A DNA stretch of 64,000 nucleotides from Saccharothrix syringae (GTDB lineage: Bacteria; Actinomycetota; Actinomycetes; Mycobacteriales; Pseudonocardiaceae): NCBI RefSeq assembly GCF_009498035.1, contig NZ_CP034550.1, forward strand, positions 10,478,001 through 10,542,000, read 5' to 3'. Shown piece after piece: positions 57,824 through 64,000 of the stretch. Under the pieces are notes generated by a model that made no database searches, was not told where the DNA came from, and worked only from the letters and a program-made list of their open reading frames with translations. Position 1 is the first letter of the stretch. Each line of letters starts with the position of its first letter. A program made the position numbers and the translations under genes.

Positions 57824-58894
57824 ATGGTGGGCAGAGGGATCACGCCGTTGTGGCGTCACAGGCAGCGCGAGCAGTTCGCCCGCGCCGTCGACGCGCACCC
57901 CGAACCGGGCGACGAGTCCTTCGCCGACGAGCTGGCGGTCGTGTCACTGCTTCGCAAAGCCGCAGTCACGTCCGGCCCCGACGAGGCCGCGAGGGCCCGC
58001 ATGCGCGACCGCGTCCTGGGAGGCGCGGCACCGCAGCCACCCACCAGGCTCGACGAGCGCCGTCCCCGCACGGGTGCCCGCGGCCGATTAGCGATCGCCC
58101 TGGCCGCCGCGCTGTGCCTGGTGTTCTCGCTGGCCGGCATGAGCCTCCTGCTCAGCCGCGACGCACTGCCGGGCGACGCGCTGTACGGCGTGAAGCGCAC
58201 CGCCGAGTCGGCCTCCCTGGGCCTGACCTTCGGCGAGGACTCCAAGGGCTACAAGCGCCTGGAGTTCGCCTCCGCGCGCCTGGACGAGCTGGAGACCCTG
58301 GTCTCCCGCTACGACGGCGGCGGCCCCCTCGGCGGCTACCTCACCGCGCTGGCGGACTTCGACACCGACGCCGCGGCCGGTTCCCGCGTGCTGACCGCGT
58401 TCGGGGCGAACTCCGACCAACGCGCCCTGGAGGGCCTGCGCGACTGGGCCGCGTCCCAGTCCGCCCGGTTGACGGCGCTGCGCGCGACCCTGCCCGCGGC
58501 AGCCGTGGACCGGGCGGACACCTCACTGGACCTGCTGGAGCGCATCACCACCCGGGCAACAGCCCTGCAGACCCGGTGCGCGGTCCCCTCCCGGGAAACC
58601 GACGAGGTGGGCCCCCTCCCCACCGAGGACGGCTGCCGCCCGGCACCACCCACCACCACGGGCCCTCAGCAGCCGACCACCACGACCACCCGGGCCCCCG
58701 CCACCCAGGCCCCCGACGCCCCCACCACCCCGGGCGGCGGCACCCCCACGCAAGCACCGCAACCACTCCCCACGACCATCCCCGCCCAGCCCTCCCAGCT
58801 ACCGCCCCCGGTGACCACGACCCCGAACACCCCGGTCCTCCCACTGCCGTCACTGCCCCTCCCGTCGCTGCCGCTGCCCGGCCTCGGCGGCTGA
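57824..58894 (+). CDS. rsbN: RsbN-like anti-sigma factor (DUF5667)
   Basis: 356-residue membrane protein: an N-terminal cytoplasmic domain (about 1-85), one membrane helix (about 87-109, AIALAAALCLVFSLAGMSLLL), an extracytoplasmic DUF5667 domain (GDALYGVKRTAESASLGLTF then helical) and a Pro/Thr-rich tail ending in LPLPSLPLPSLPLPG repeats. In Streptomyces RsbN binds and inhibits BldN from the neighbouring gene. The 73-nt gap after the sigma gene fits an operon. Confidence 0.83.
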   Translation: MVGRGITPLWRHRQREQFARAVDAHPEPGDESFADELAVVSLLRKAAVTSGPDEAARARMRDRVLGGAAPQPPTRLDERRPRTGARGRLAIALAAALCLVFSLAGMSLLLSRDALPGDALYGVKRTAESASLGLTFGEDSKGYKRLEFASARLDELETLVSRYDGGGPLGGYLTALADFDTDAAAGSRVLTAFGANSDQRALEGLRDWAASQSARLTALRATLPAAAVDRADTSLDLLERITTRATALQTRCAVPSRETDEVGPLPTEDGCRPAPPTTTGPQQPTTTTTRAPATQAPDAPTTPGGGTPTQAPQPLPTTIPAQPSQLPPPVTTTPNTPVLPLPSLPLPSLPLPGLGG

Positions 58895-58933
58895 TCGCTA
58901 CCCTGTCCCCATCGGACCCCGGGAGGCGCTGAC

Positions 58934-59836
58934 GTGGTGAAAAGGCGTGCGGAGGGCACGGCCGAGCGGGAGAGGCTCGCCGCGCTGGCCGGCGAGGCTT
59001 CGGCCGAGGCCGCGCTGGCGGTCGTCGAGCAGACCGGCGGCGCCCCCACCGACCACACCGCCACCGACCTGACCGCCGCGGCCTTCTTCGACGTCGACAA
59101 CACCATGATGATGGGCGCGTCGATCTTCCACTTCGCCCGGGGCCTGGCCGCCCGCAAGTACTTCCGCAACTCCGACCTCCTGGGCTTCGCCTGGCAGCAG
59201 ATCAAGTTCCGCGTGGGCGGCCGAGAAGACCCCCAGAGCGTGGCCGCGTCCCGGGAACAGGCGCTGTCCTTCGTGGCGGGCCGCTCAGTGGCGGAACTGG
59301 TGTCCCTGGGCGAGGAGATCTACGACGAGCTCATGGCGGACAAGATCTGGACCGGCACCCAAGCCCTGGCCCAAATGCACCTGGACGCCGGCCAACGCGT
59401 CTGGCTGGTCACGGCGACCCCGGTGGAACTGGCCCAGATCATCGCCAGGCGCCTGGGACTCACCGGCGCCCTGGGAACCGTCTCGGAAAGCTCCGACGGC
59501 ATCTACACGGGCCGCCTGGTGGGCGACCTGCTGCACGGCCGGGCAAAAGCCCACGCGGTCCGCGCCCTAGCCGCAAAAGAAGGACTCGACCTCCGCCGCT
59601 GCACCGCCTACTCCGACTCGGTCAACGACGTCCCCATGCTCTCCGTAGTAGGCACGGCGGTAGCCGTCAACCCGGACTCGGGCCTACGGGAAGCAGCCCG
59701 CAAACGAGGCTGGGAAATCCGAGACTTCCGCACCGGAAGAAAAGCGGCGAAAATCGGCGTCCCCTCAGTCCTGGGCGCAGGCGCCCTGGCCGGCGCAGTA
59801 GCAGCCACAGTCGCCTACCGCCGCCGCGACCGCTGA
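58934..59836 (+). CDS. HAD-IB family phosphatase, SerB1-like
   Basis: 300-residue HAD phosphatase. The nucleophile motif is FFDVDNTMM, motif II is VTATP and motif IV is [10 protein letters not shown]. The C-terminus has a hydrophobic stretch ([21 protein letters not shown]) before RRRDR, suggesting a membrane tail. Resembles Rv0505c (SerB1) and a family linked to phospholipid or phosphoserine hydrolysis. GGGAGG precedes the GTG by 9 nt. Repeat array 3 begins just after its stop. Confidence 0.88.
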   Translation: MVKRRAEGTAERERLAALAGEASAEAALAVVEQTGGAPTDHTATDLTAAAFFDVDNTMMMGASIFHFARGLAARKYFRNSDLLGFAWQQIKFRVGGREDPQSVAASREQALSFVAGRSVAELVSLGEEIYDELMADKIWTGTQALAQMHLDAGQRVWLVTATPVELAQIIARRLGLTGALGTVSESSDGIYTGRLVGDLLHGRAKAHAVRALAAKEGLDLRRCTAYSDSVNDVPMLSVVGTAVAVNPDSGLREAARKRGWEIRDFRTGRKAAKIGVPSVLGAGALAGAVAATVAYRRRDR

Positions 59837-59849
59837 CCCACACACTCCT

Positions 59850-60090
59850 CGAACGTAGAACTCGGGGGCCCGGAACGTTCGACACGAGGGTCCCGAACGT
59901 TCGACACGAGGGTCCCGAACGTTCGACACGAGGGTCCCGAACGTTCGACTCGCGGTGTCCGACCGGAGGACACGCGGTGCCTGACTGGAGGACACGCGCG
60001 GTCTGAAGGCATGACACGCCCGGCCCCAAGGCATGACTCGCGCGCCCCAAGCGCATGACTCGCCCGACTTCAGTGCATGACTCGCCGGTG
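59850..60090. repeat. 22-bp intergenic repeat array 3
   Basis: About eleven tandem 22-bp units, all in one orientation after the SerB1-like stop codon: one GTAGAACTC unit, three near-identical GAACGTTCGACACGAGGG units, one GTTCGACTC, two GGAGGACAC, one GCATGACAC and three GCATGACTC. Unit order (TAGAAC first, then GTTC, then GGAG, then GCAT) matches the gene-proximal order of array 1. No gene is present. Confidence 0.88.
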
Positions 60091-60178
60091 GGAGCGTGAC
60101 CACGCACGGGAGTGGCGTGTTCGTTCACTGGGGGGTTGCTCGTGGTCTCCCGTATGGCCTGGGCGCAGCCCTACCGCG

Positions 60179-60221
60179 CTTGTCAAGGGTCCCGCACGCT
60201 TTTCGCGGGGCCCTTGACAAG
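60179..60221. terminator. Long hairpin in the gap before plsC
   Basis: An 11-bp perfect stem CTTGTCAAGGG / CCCTTGACAAG, one T/G pair, then CCCGC / GCGGG around a 9-nt loop. It lies 132 nt past the plsC stop in the convergent gap 59837-60352. It may be a terminator or an extragenic palindrome. The rest of 60222-60352 has short repeated CCCGTGAACCCC segments and nothing codable. Confidence 0.6.
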
Positions 60222-60352
60222 GGTGGTTGCCTCCGGCAGGCCATGCGGGAGGGCACGAGCCCGCTTTTCCCCCCGGCGGCCTGCCCAGCGGCGAGCGCCC
60301 GCCCGTGAACCCCGATGCGGCCAACCGAAAGCCCGTGAACCCCCCGAGAGCG

Positions 60353-61339
60353 TCAGCCCAAGAACACGTTCCGCCGCTGAGTCAACAACCGGTACAACGT
60401 CTGCTGAATCGTCTCCCGAACCTGATCAGTCAGGTTGAACACCAACATCGGGTCATCCGCCGCGTGCTCCCCGTAAACATCCGTCCGAATCGGCTCACCG
60501 AACTCGATGTACCACTTGGACGGCAACGGCACCGCCCCCAACGGCCCCAGCCACGGAAAAAACGGCGTAACCGGAAAATAGGGAAACCCGAACAACCGGG
60601 CCAACGGCTTCACATCCCCGATCTTGGGGTAGATCTCCTCAGCCCCCACGATCGAACAGGGGATGATCGGCACCCCGGTGTTCAACGCCGCCGAAACGAA
60701 CCCACCCCGCCCGAAGCGCTGCAGCTTGTACCGGTCCTTGAACGGCTTCCCGATCCCCTTGAACCCCTCGGGCCACACCCCCACCAGCTCCCCGGACCGC
60801 AGCAACCGCTCCGCATCCGGGTTGCAGGCCAACGTCTGCCCGGACTTCCGCGCCAACGCCCCCAGCACCGGCGTCCTGAACACCAGATCAGCCCCGAGCA
60901 TCCGCAGGTGCCGCCGAGCCGGGTGATCGTTCCGCACCGCGAACGCCGTCATCAACGCGTCCAGCGGCAACGTCCCCGAGTGGTTGGCCACGATCAACGC
61001 CCCACCCCGCCCGGGCACGTTGTGGACCCCGATCGCCTCCACCCGGAACCACTTCTCGTACAACGGCCGAAGCGGCGGCATCAGCACCGTGTCGGTCAAC
61101 TCCCGGTCGAACCCGAACTCGTCAACCTCGTACTCCCCCTGGAGCCGCCGCCGAGCGAACCCCAGCAGCTCAGCCAGCCGCCTCTCCCACTCAGGAGCCC
61201 CGGCACCGTCCCCGGCAGCACCCCCGCCACCAGCCTCGTCAGCCTCCGGTGCGGACACCTGCTCCGGCGCCCGACCACCCCGTCCCCGGGCCGCCTCCCG
61301 ATCCGCACCGTGCAACGGGATCACCCGCGCCTCTGCCAC
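60353..61339 (-). CDS. Lysophospholipid acyltransferase family protein
   Basis: PlsC-superfamily acyltransferase, probably membrane-associated, 328 residues. The first motif is NHSGTLPLDALM, in which His and Asp are six residues apart, followed by the GVWPEGFKGIGKPF substrate-binding motif and VPIIPCSIVG. Resembles Rv0502. The N-terminal 80 residues are Ala/Gly/Glu-rich. GTG 61339 is chosen because AGGAGG sits 5 nt before it; GTG 61345 overlaps that SD. Confidence 0.87.
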   Translation of the reverse strand: MAEARVIPLHGADREAARGRGGRAPEQVSAPEADEAGGGGAAGDGAGAPEWERRLAELLGFARRRLQGEYEVDEFGFDRELTDTVLMPPLRPLYEKWFRVEAIGVHNVPGRGGALIVANHSGTLPLDALMTAFAVRNDHPARRHLRMLGADLVFRTPVLGALARKSGQTLACNPDAERLLRSGELVGVWPEGFKGIGKPFKDRYKLQRFGRGGFVSAALNTGVPIIPCSIVGAEEIYPKIGDVKPLARLFGFPYFPVTPFFPWLGPLGAVPLPSKWYIEFGEPIRTDVYGEHAADDPMLVFNLTDQVRETIQQTLYRLLTQRRNVFLG

Positions 61340-61379
61340 GTCCACCTCCTACCAGCCAACCAGACCCGACCCCACCCAC

Positions 61380-62417
61380 CTAACGCCACCGAGCAGCCGC
61401 GTCGAGCACCCCGCGCTCAACCGCCGCAACCACCTCCGGGTCGATCAACGGCCGCAACGCCCGCCCGCTCACGTAATCGTCGAACGCCTGCTGCGTGGTC
61501 CACCGGGGCGTGAACCCGAACTCCTCCTTCAACAGGGTCGTGTCCACCACCCGCCCCCAGTTCAGGAACCTCATCTGATCAGGCGAGAAGTCCACCAACC
61601 GAGCCCCGCGGAACACGCGCCCCACACTCGGCACCGCCACGCTCGGCACCCTCAGGTTGATCCGCCCGGCCCGCCGAATGGCCTGCGAGAGCAGCAGCAC
61701 CCCGTCCCCGCCCACGTTGTAGACCCCGGGCAGGTCCAGCAGGGTCGCCCGCTCCATCACCGCCAACGCGTCCTCCGAGTGCAACAACTGCACCCGCGCG
61801 TCGTACCCCAGCACCGTGGGCACCACCGGCAGCGCGAAGTACCTGGTCAGCACCGTGTCAATCCGGGGCCCGATGAAATTCGTGAACCTCAGCGCCGTGA
61901 CACCGACGTCCGGCCGCCGCCGCGAGAACCCCCGGACGTACCCCTCCACCTCGACCGCGTCCTTGGCGTACCCGCTGGACGGCAGGTCCTTGGGCCCCAT
62001 GTCCTCGGTGAACACCGCCGGGTCGCGGGAGCTGGACCCGTACACCGCGCTGGTCGACTTGACCACCAGCTTCCGCACGTGCGGCGACTTCTGGCACGCG
62101 GCCAGCAGCTGCATCGTGCCGATGACGTTCATCTCCTTCATCGCGGTGCGCCCGGTGGGCCCGGCCGGGTTCGCGTTCACCGACGCGTGCACGACCGTGT
62201 CGACCTGCGCCGTGGCGATGACCTTCGCGATCAGCGGGTTCCGGATGTCCGCCCGCACGAACTCCGCGCGCCCCATCCGGCGCAGCAGGTCGCGCGACGG
62301 CGGCTCCGTGTCCACCGCGAGCACGCGTTCGATGTCCGGGTTCGCCGCGAAGCGCGCGGCGAGGTGACCGCCGAGGAAGCGGCTGCAACCGGTGACGAGA
62401 ACGACCTTGGGCGCCAT
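61380..62417 (-). CDS. galE2: NAD-dependent epimerase/dehydratase, GalE2-like
   Basis: Extended SDR protein, 345 residues, resembling Rv0501. N-terminal Rossmann motif VTGCSRFLGGHLA (8-20), acidic VDTE after the second strand, catalytic Ser in KSTSAVYGSSSRD. The expected YxxxK reads YAKDA, with Lys two residues after Tyr instead of four. True UDP-glucose epimerase activity is therefore uncertain. GGAG lies 4 nt before the ATG. It probably forms an operon with the acyltransferase 40 nt downstream. Confidence 0.85.
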   Translation of the reverse strand: MAPKVVLVTGCSRFLGGHLAARFAANPDIERVLAVDTEPPSRDLLRRMGRAEFVRADIRNPLIAKVIATAQVDTVVHASVNANPAGPTGRTAMKEMNVIGTMQLLAACQKSPHVRKLVVKSTSAVYGSSSRDPAVFTEDMGPKDLPSSGYAKDAVEVEGYVRGFSRRRPDVGVTALRFTNFIGPRIDTVLTRYFALPVVPTVLGYDARVQLLHSEDALAVMERATLLDLPGVYNVGGDGVLLLSQAIRRAGRINLRVPSVAVPSVGRVFRGARLVDFSPDQMRFLNWGRVVDTTLLKEEFGFTPRWTTQQAFDDYVSGRALRPLIDPEVVAAVERGVLDAAARWR

Positions 62418-62579
62418 GCGACTCCATGTGGGTGCTGCGACCCGACGATGCTAACCGGCTTCACCACCGCGCGAGACCCGGCGGAACCCCACACGGACGC
62501 ACCTCACCGGGCCTACCGGACCAATCACCCGAACGGAGGTCCCGATCGGCCGCAGCCAACCCACCGCAGCCGCCGCCAG

Positions 62580-62733
62580 CCGACCTCGACCAGCGCTCAC
62601 CCCGACCAGCCAGCCGCCCCGACCAGCCAGCCAACCTCGACCAGCCCTCACCCCGACCAGCCAGCCGCCCCGACCAGCCAGCCAACCTCGACCAGCCCTC
62701 ACCCCGACCAGCCAGCCGCCCCGACCAGCCACC
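62580..62733. repeat. 51-bp tandem repeat between bS22 and galE2
   Basis: Three copies of a 51-bp unit (CCTCGACCAG segments at 62584, 62635, 62686), each made of smaller CGACCAGCCAGC modules. The period is a multiple of three, and a minus-strand frame would read GRGGWLVGVRAGRGWLA repeats, but no RBS or similarity supports translation. It fills much of the 395-bp gap before galE2, together with the bS22 terminator. Confidence 0.85.
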
Positions 62734-62757
62734 CCACCCCCGGGCCCTCAACAACAA

Positions 62758-62796
62758 CACCGCCAGCCCCCGGCACGAGACCGGGGACCGGCGGTG
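62758..62796 (-). terminator. Terminator after the bS22 gene
   Basis: CACCGCC pairs with GGCGGTG and CCCCGG with CCGGGG around a short loop, and is followed on the minus strand by TTGTTGTTG. It begins 16 nt after the bS22 stop. Confidence 0.65.
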
Positions 62797-62812
62797 TGAG
62801 AACCCGCAGGGG

Positions 62813-62914
62813 TTACTTACCGCGCTTGCGACGCTGCACCCGCGTCTTGCGCAGCAGCTTGCGGTGCTTCTTCTTCGACATGCGCTTGCGGCGCTTCTTG
62901 ATGACCGAGCCCAT
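62813..62914 (-). CDS. Small ribosomal protein bS22 (AURKAIP1/COX24 domain)
   Basis: 33-residue, extremely basic protein: begins [19 protein letters not shown], then [14 protein letters not shown]. It matches the actinobacterial 30S protein bS22 (Rv0500B region), a homologue of mitochondrial mS38 that sits near the decoding site. AAGGAA lies 5 nt before the ATG. It lies between the HTH gene and galE2 as in mycobacteria. Confidence 0.94.
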   Translation of the reverse strand: MGSVIKKRRKRMSKKKHRKLLRKTRVQRRKRGK

Positions 62915-63130
62915 GCGGGTTCCTTAACTACTAGACGTCGGTTGCTCTCCACGCGCCGGTGGAGACACCCGTCAAGAGGGCGCGCCGACACCAGGCACGA
63001 ACGGCCTACCACTTTACCCGGCGGCCGGCGCGCACCCTCAGGCACCCGCCCAACCAGCGCCCCGCAAGCGCCCGACCAGGCCCGGAAGGCCCGGCGAACG
63101 CCCCGGGAGCGCTACCACCGCACCCCGACC

Positions 63131-63334
63131 TCACCCGGCGTCGAAGTAGGCGTTCCGCAGGTACTCGTCCACCGCCTTCTCCGGCACCCTGAACGACTTG
63201 CCCACGCGCACCGCCGTGAGCTCGCCCGAGTGCACCAACCGGTACACCGTCATCTTCGACACGCGCATCACGAGCGCGACCTCGGCAACCGTCAGGAACT
63301 TGACTTGGCCGAGCGACTTCTCCTCCGCAGGCAT
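63131..63334 (-). CDS. Helix-turn-helix protein, excisionase/BldC-like family
   Basis: 67-residue DNA-binding protein: FLTVAEVALVMRVSKMTVYRLVHSGELTAVRVGKSFRVPEKAV fold, with a winged HTH of the excisionase (MerR-like) type. Conserved beside proC and bS22 in actinobacteria (Rv0500A). It is distinct from the bldC gene at 34136. Regulatory targets unknown. Confidence 0.88.
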   Translation of the reverse strand: MPAEEKSLGQVKFLTVAEVALVMRVSKMTVYRLVHSGELTAVRVGKSFRVPEKAVDEYLRNAYFDAG

Positions 63335-63454
63335 GGATCACCGCGTCCTTCGACACGCGTCGTGCCGTCGGCTTCCCCACCGACGGTTCGACACGCACGT
63401 GCTCCCCTGAGGGTAACGGGACACCTGGGACTGGTGCGACGGCCAATGGCGGAA

Positions 63455-64000
63455 TCAGTCCTCCTCGTGGGCGCGTCCCAGCTCCACCGAACGGTCGCGC
63501 GCCGCCTCCAGCGCGGCCAGCAGCGCGGCGCGCACCCCGTGCTTCTCCAGCTCGCGGATGGCCATGATGGTGGTGCCCGCCGGCGACGTGACGGCCTCGC
63601 GGAGGATCACCGGGTGCTGGTCGCCCTCGTTCAGCATGGTGGCCGCGCCGACCGCCGACTGGATGATGAGCCGCCCGGCCAGCTCGCGCGGGATGCCGAG
63701 CAGGATGCCCGCGTCGATCATGGCCTCGACCAGGTAGAAGAAGTACGCGGGCCCGGACCCGGACAGCGCCGTCACGGCGTCCTGCTGGCTCTCCGGCACC
63801 CGCGCCACCTGGCCGACCGTGCTCAGCAGCTCCTCGACCAGCGCCAGGTGCTCGTCCGTCGCGTACCGGCCCGCCGAGATGGCGCTCATCGCCTGCCCGA
63901 CCACCATCGGCGTGTTCGGCATGACCCGCACGACCGGCGTGCTGTCGGGCAGCCGGCGCTCGAACAGCGACGTCGGCAGCCCCGCGCACAGCGACACGAC
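63455..64000 (-). CDS. proC: Pyrroline-5-carboxylate reductase (partial, N-terminus off window)
   Basis: C-terminal 180 residues of ProC, which reduces pyrroline-5-carboxylate to proline. The signature ALSGSGPAYFFYLVEAM and SPAGTTIMAIRELEKHGVR are present, and VMPNTPMVVGQAM marks the domain junction. The N-terminal NADPH-binding part lies beyond 64000. Confidence 0.95.
   Translation of the reverse strand, partial: VVSLCAGLPTSLFERRLPDSTPVVRVMPNTPMVVGQAMSAISAGRYATDEHLALVEELLSTVGQVARVPESQQDAVTALSGSGPAYFFYLVEAMIDAGILLGIPRELAGRLIIQSAVGAATMLNEGDQHPVILREAVTSPAGTTIMAIRELEKHGVRAALLAALEAARDRSVELGRAHEED

Noticed and set aside
59850..60090. Possible CRISPR array
   Set aside because: Units abut at 22 bp with no unique spacers, unit cores come from a small recurring set, and no cas gene is present.
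62451..62732. Gly/Trp-rich ORF in the 51-bp repeat
   Set aside because: It lies between the bS22 terminator and galE2 without an RBS and is fully explained by the DNA repeat.

Overview
The window is GC-rich actinobacterial chromosome, most likely from the Pseudonocardiales (an Actinosynnema, Saccharothrix or Lentzea type genome). This is inferred from GC content, GTG starts, menaquinone genes, bldC and a bldN/rsbN-type pair, the actinobacterial ribosomal protein bS22, and gene order that follows, with gaps, the Mycobacterium tuberculosis Rv0500-Rv0561c stretch as I know it (proC, HTH, bS22, galE2, acyltransferase, serB1, hemA/C/D/B/L, ccdA/resB/ccsB, menA/E/B/D, mgtA, menG, menJ). No rRNA, tRNA, CRISPR array, prophage or transposase gene was recognised.

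Layout. 1-7479 (-): start of a nuo operon (nuoA to nuoG; nuoG runs off the left edge). 7826-12288 (-): menJ, menG and two glycosyltransferases. 12433-13257 (+): an inositol-phosphatase-like gene, followed by an orphan strong promoter. 13471-17719 (-): phenylacetyl-CoA epoxidase operon paaABCDE plus a membrane protein. 17761-29235: scattered menaquinone genes (menF, menD, menB, menE, menA) interleaved with an ECF sigma factor and its partner, a secreted M1 peptidase and a secreted SH3 protein. 29439-34620: small regulators and enzymes, including Cds1-like cysteine desulfhydrase, ADP-ribosylglycohydrolase, PadR, Lrp and BldC. 34632-42011: a repeat-bearing ParA-like ATPase, the cytochrome c System II genes ccsB/resB/ccdA, an M64 peptidase and a TlpA lipoprotein. 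42008-52747 (-): heme synthesis (hemL, hemB, cobA-hemD fusion, hemC, hemA) ending with rex. 52954-56980 (-): fasciclin lipoprotein, molybdopterin oxidoreductase, glutaredoxin and an acyl-CoA ligase. 57106-59836 (+): bldN-like sigma factor, rsbN-like anti-sigma and a SerB1-like phosphatase. 60353-64000 (-): acyltransferase, galE-like gene, bS22, HTH protein and proC (runs off the right edge).

How it fits together. Much of the window builds an aerobic respiratory chain: complex I, its quinone (menaquinone synthesis and side-chain reduction), cytochrome c maturation and heme. Redox control is visible in the DNA: two Rex operators lie over and upstream of the nuoA promoter and one lies in the rex promoter, so NADH/NAD+ sensing probably couples complex I to the rex-hem genes.

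The least explained feature is a family of 22-bp intergenic repeat arrays at three loci (9894-10083, 47838-48066, 59850-60090). Each follows the stop codon of a gene and mixes a small set of unit types on a shared scaffold; one locus is folded into an 88-bp inverted repeat. Other items worth attention are a strong orphan promoter with hairpins (13263-13440), a TIR-like element around a strong hairpin upstream of hemB, a recurring leaderless promoter class, and two other minisatellites (72 bp and 51 bp).
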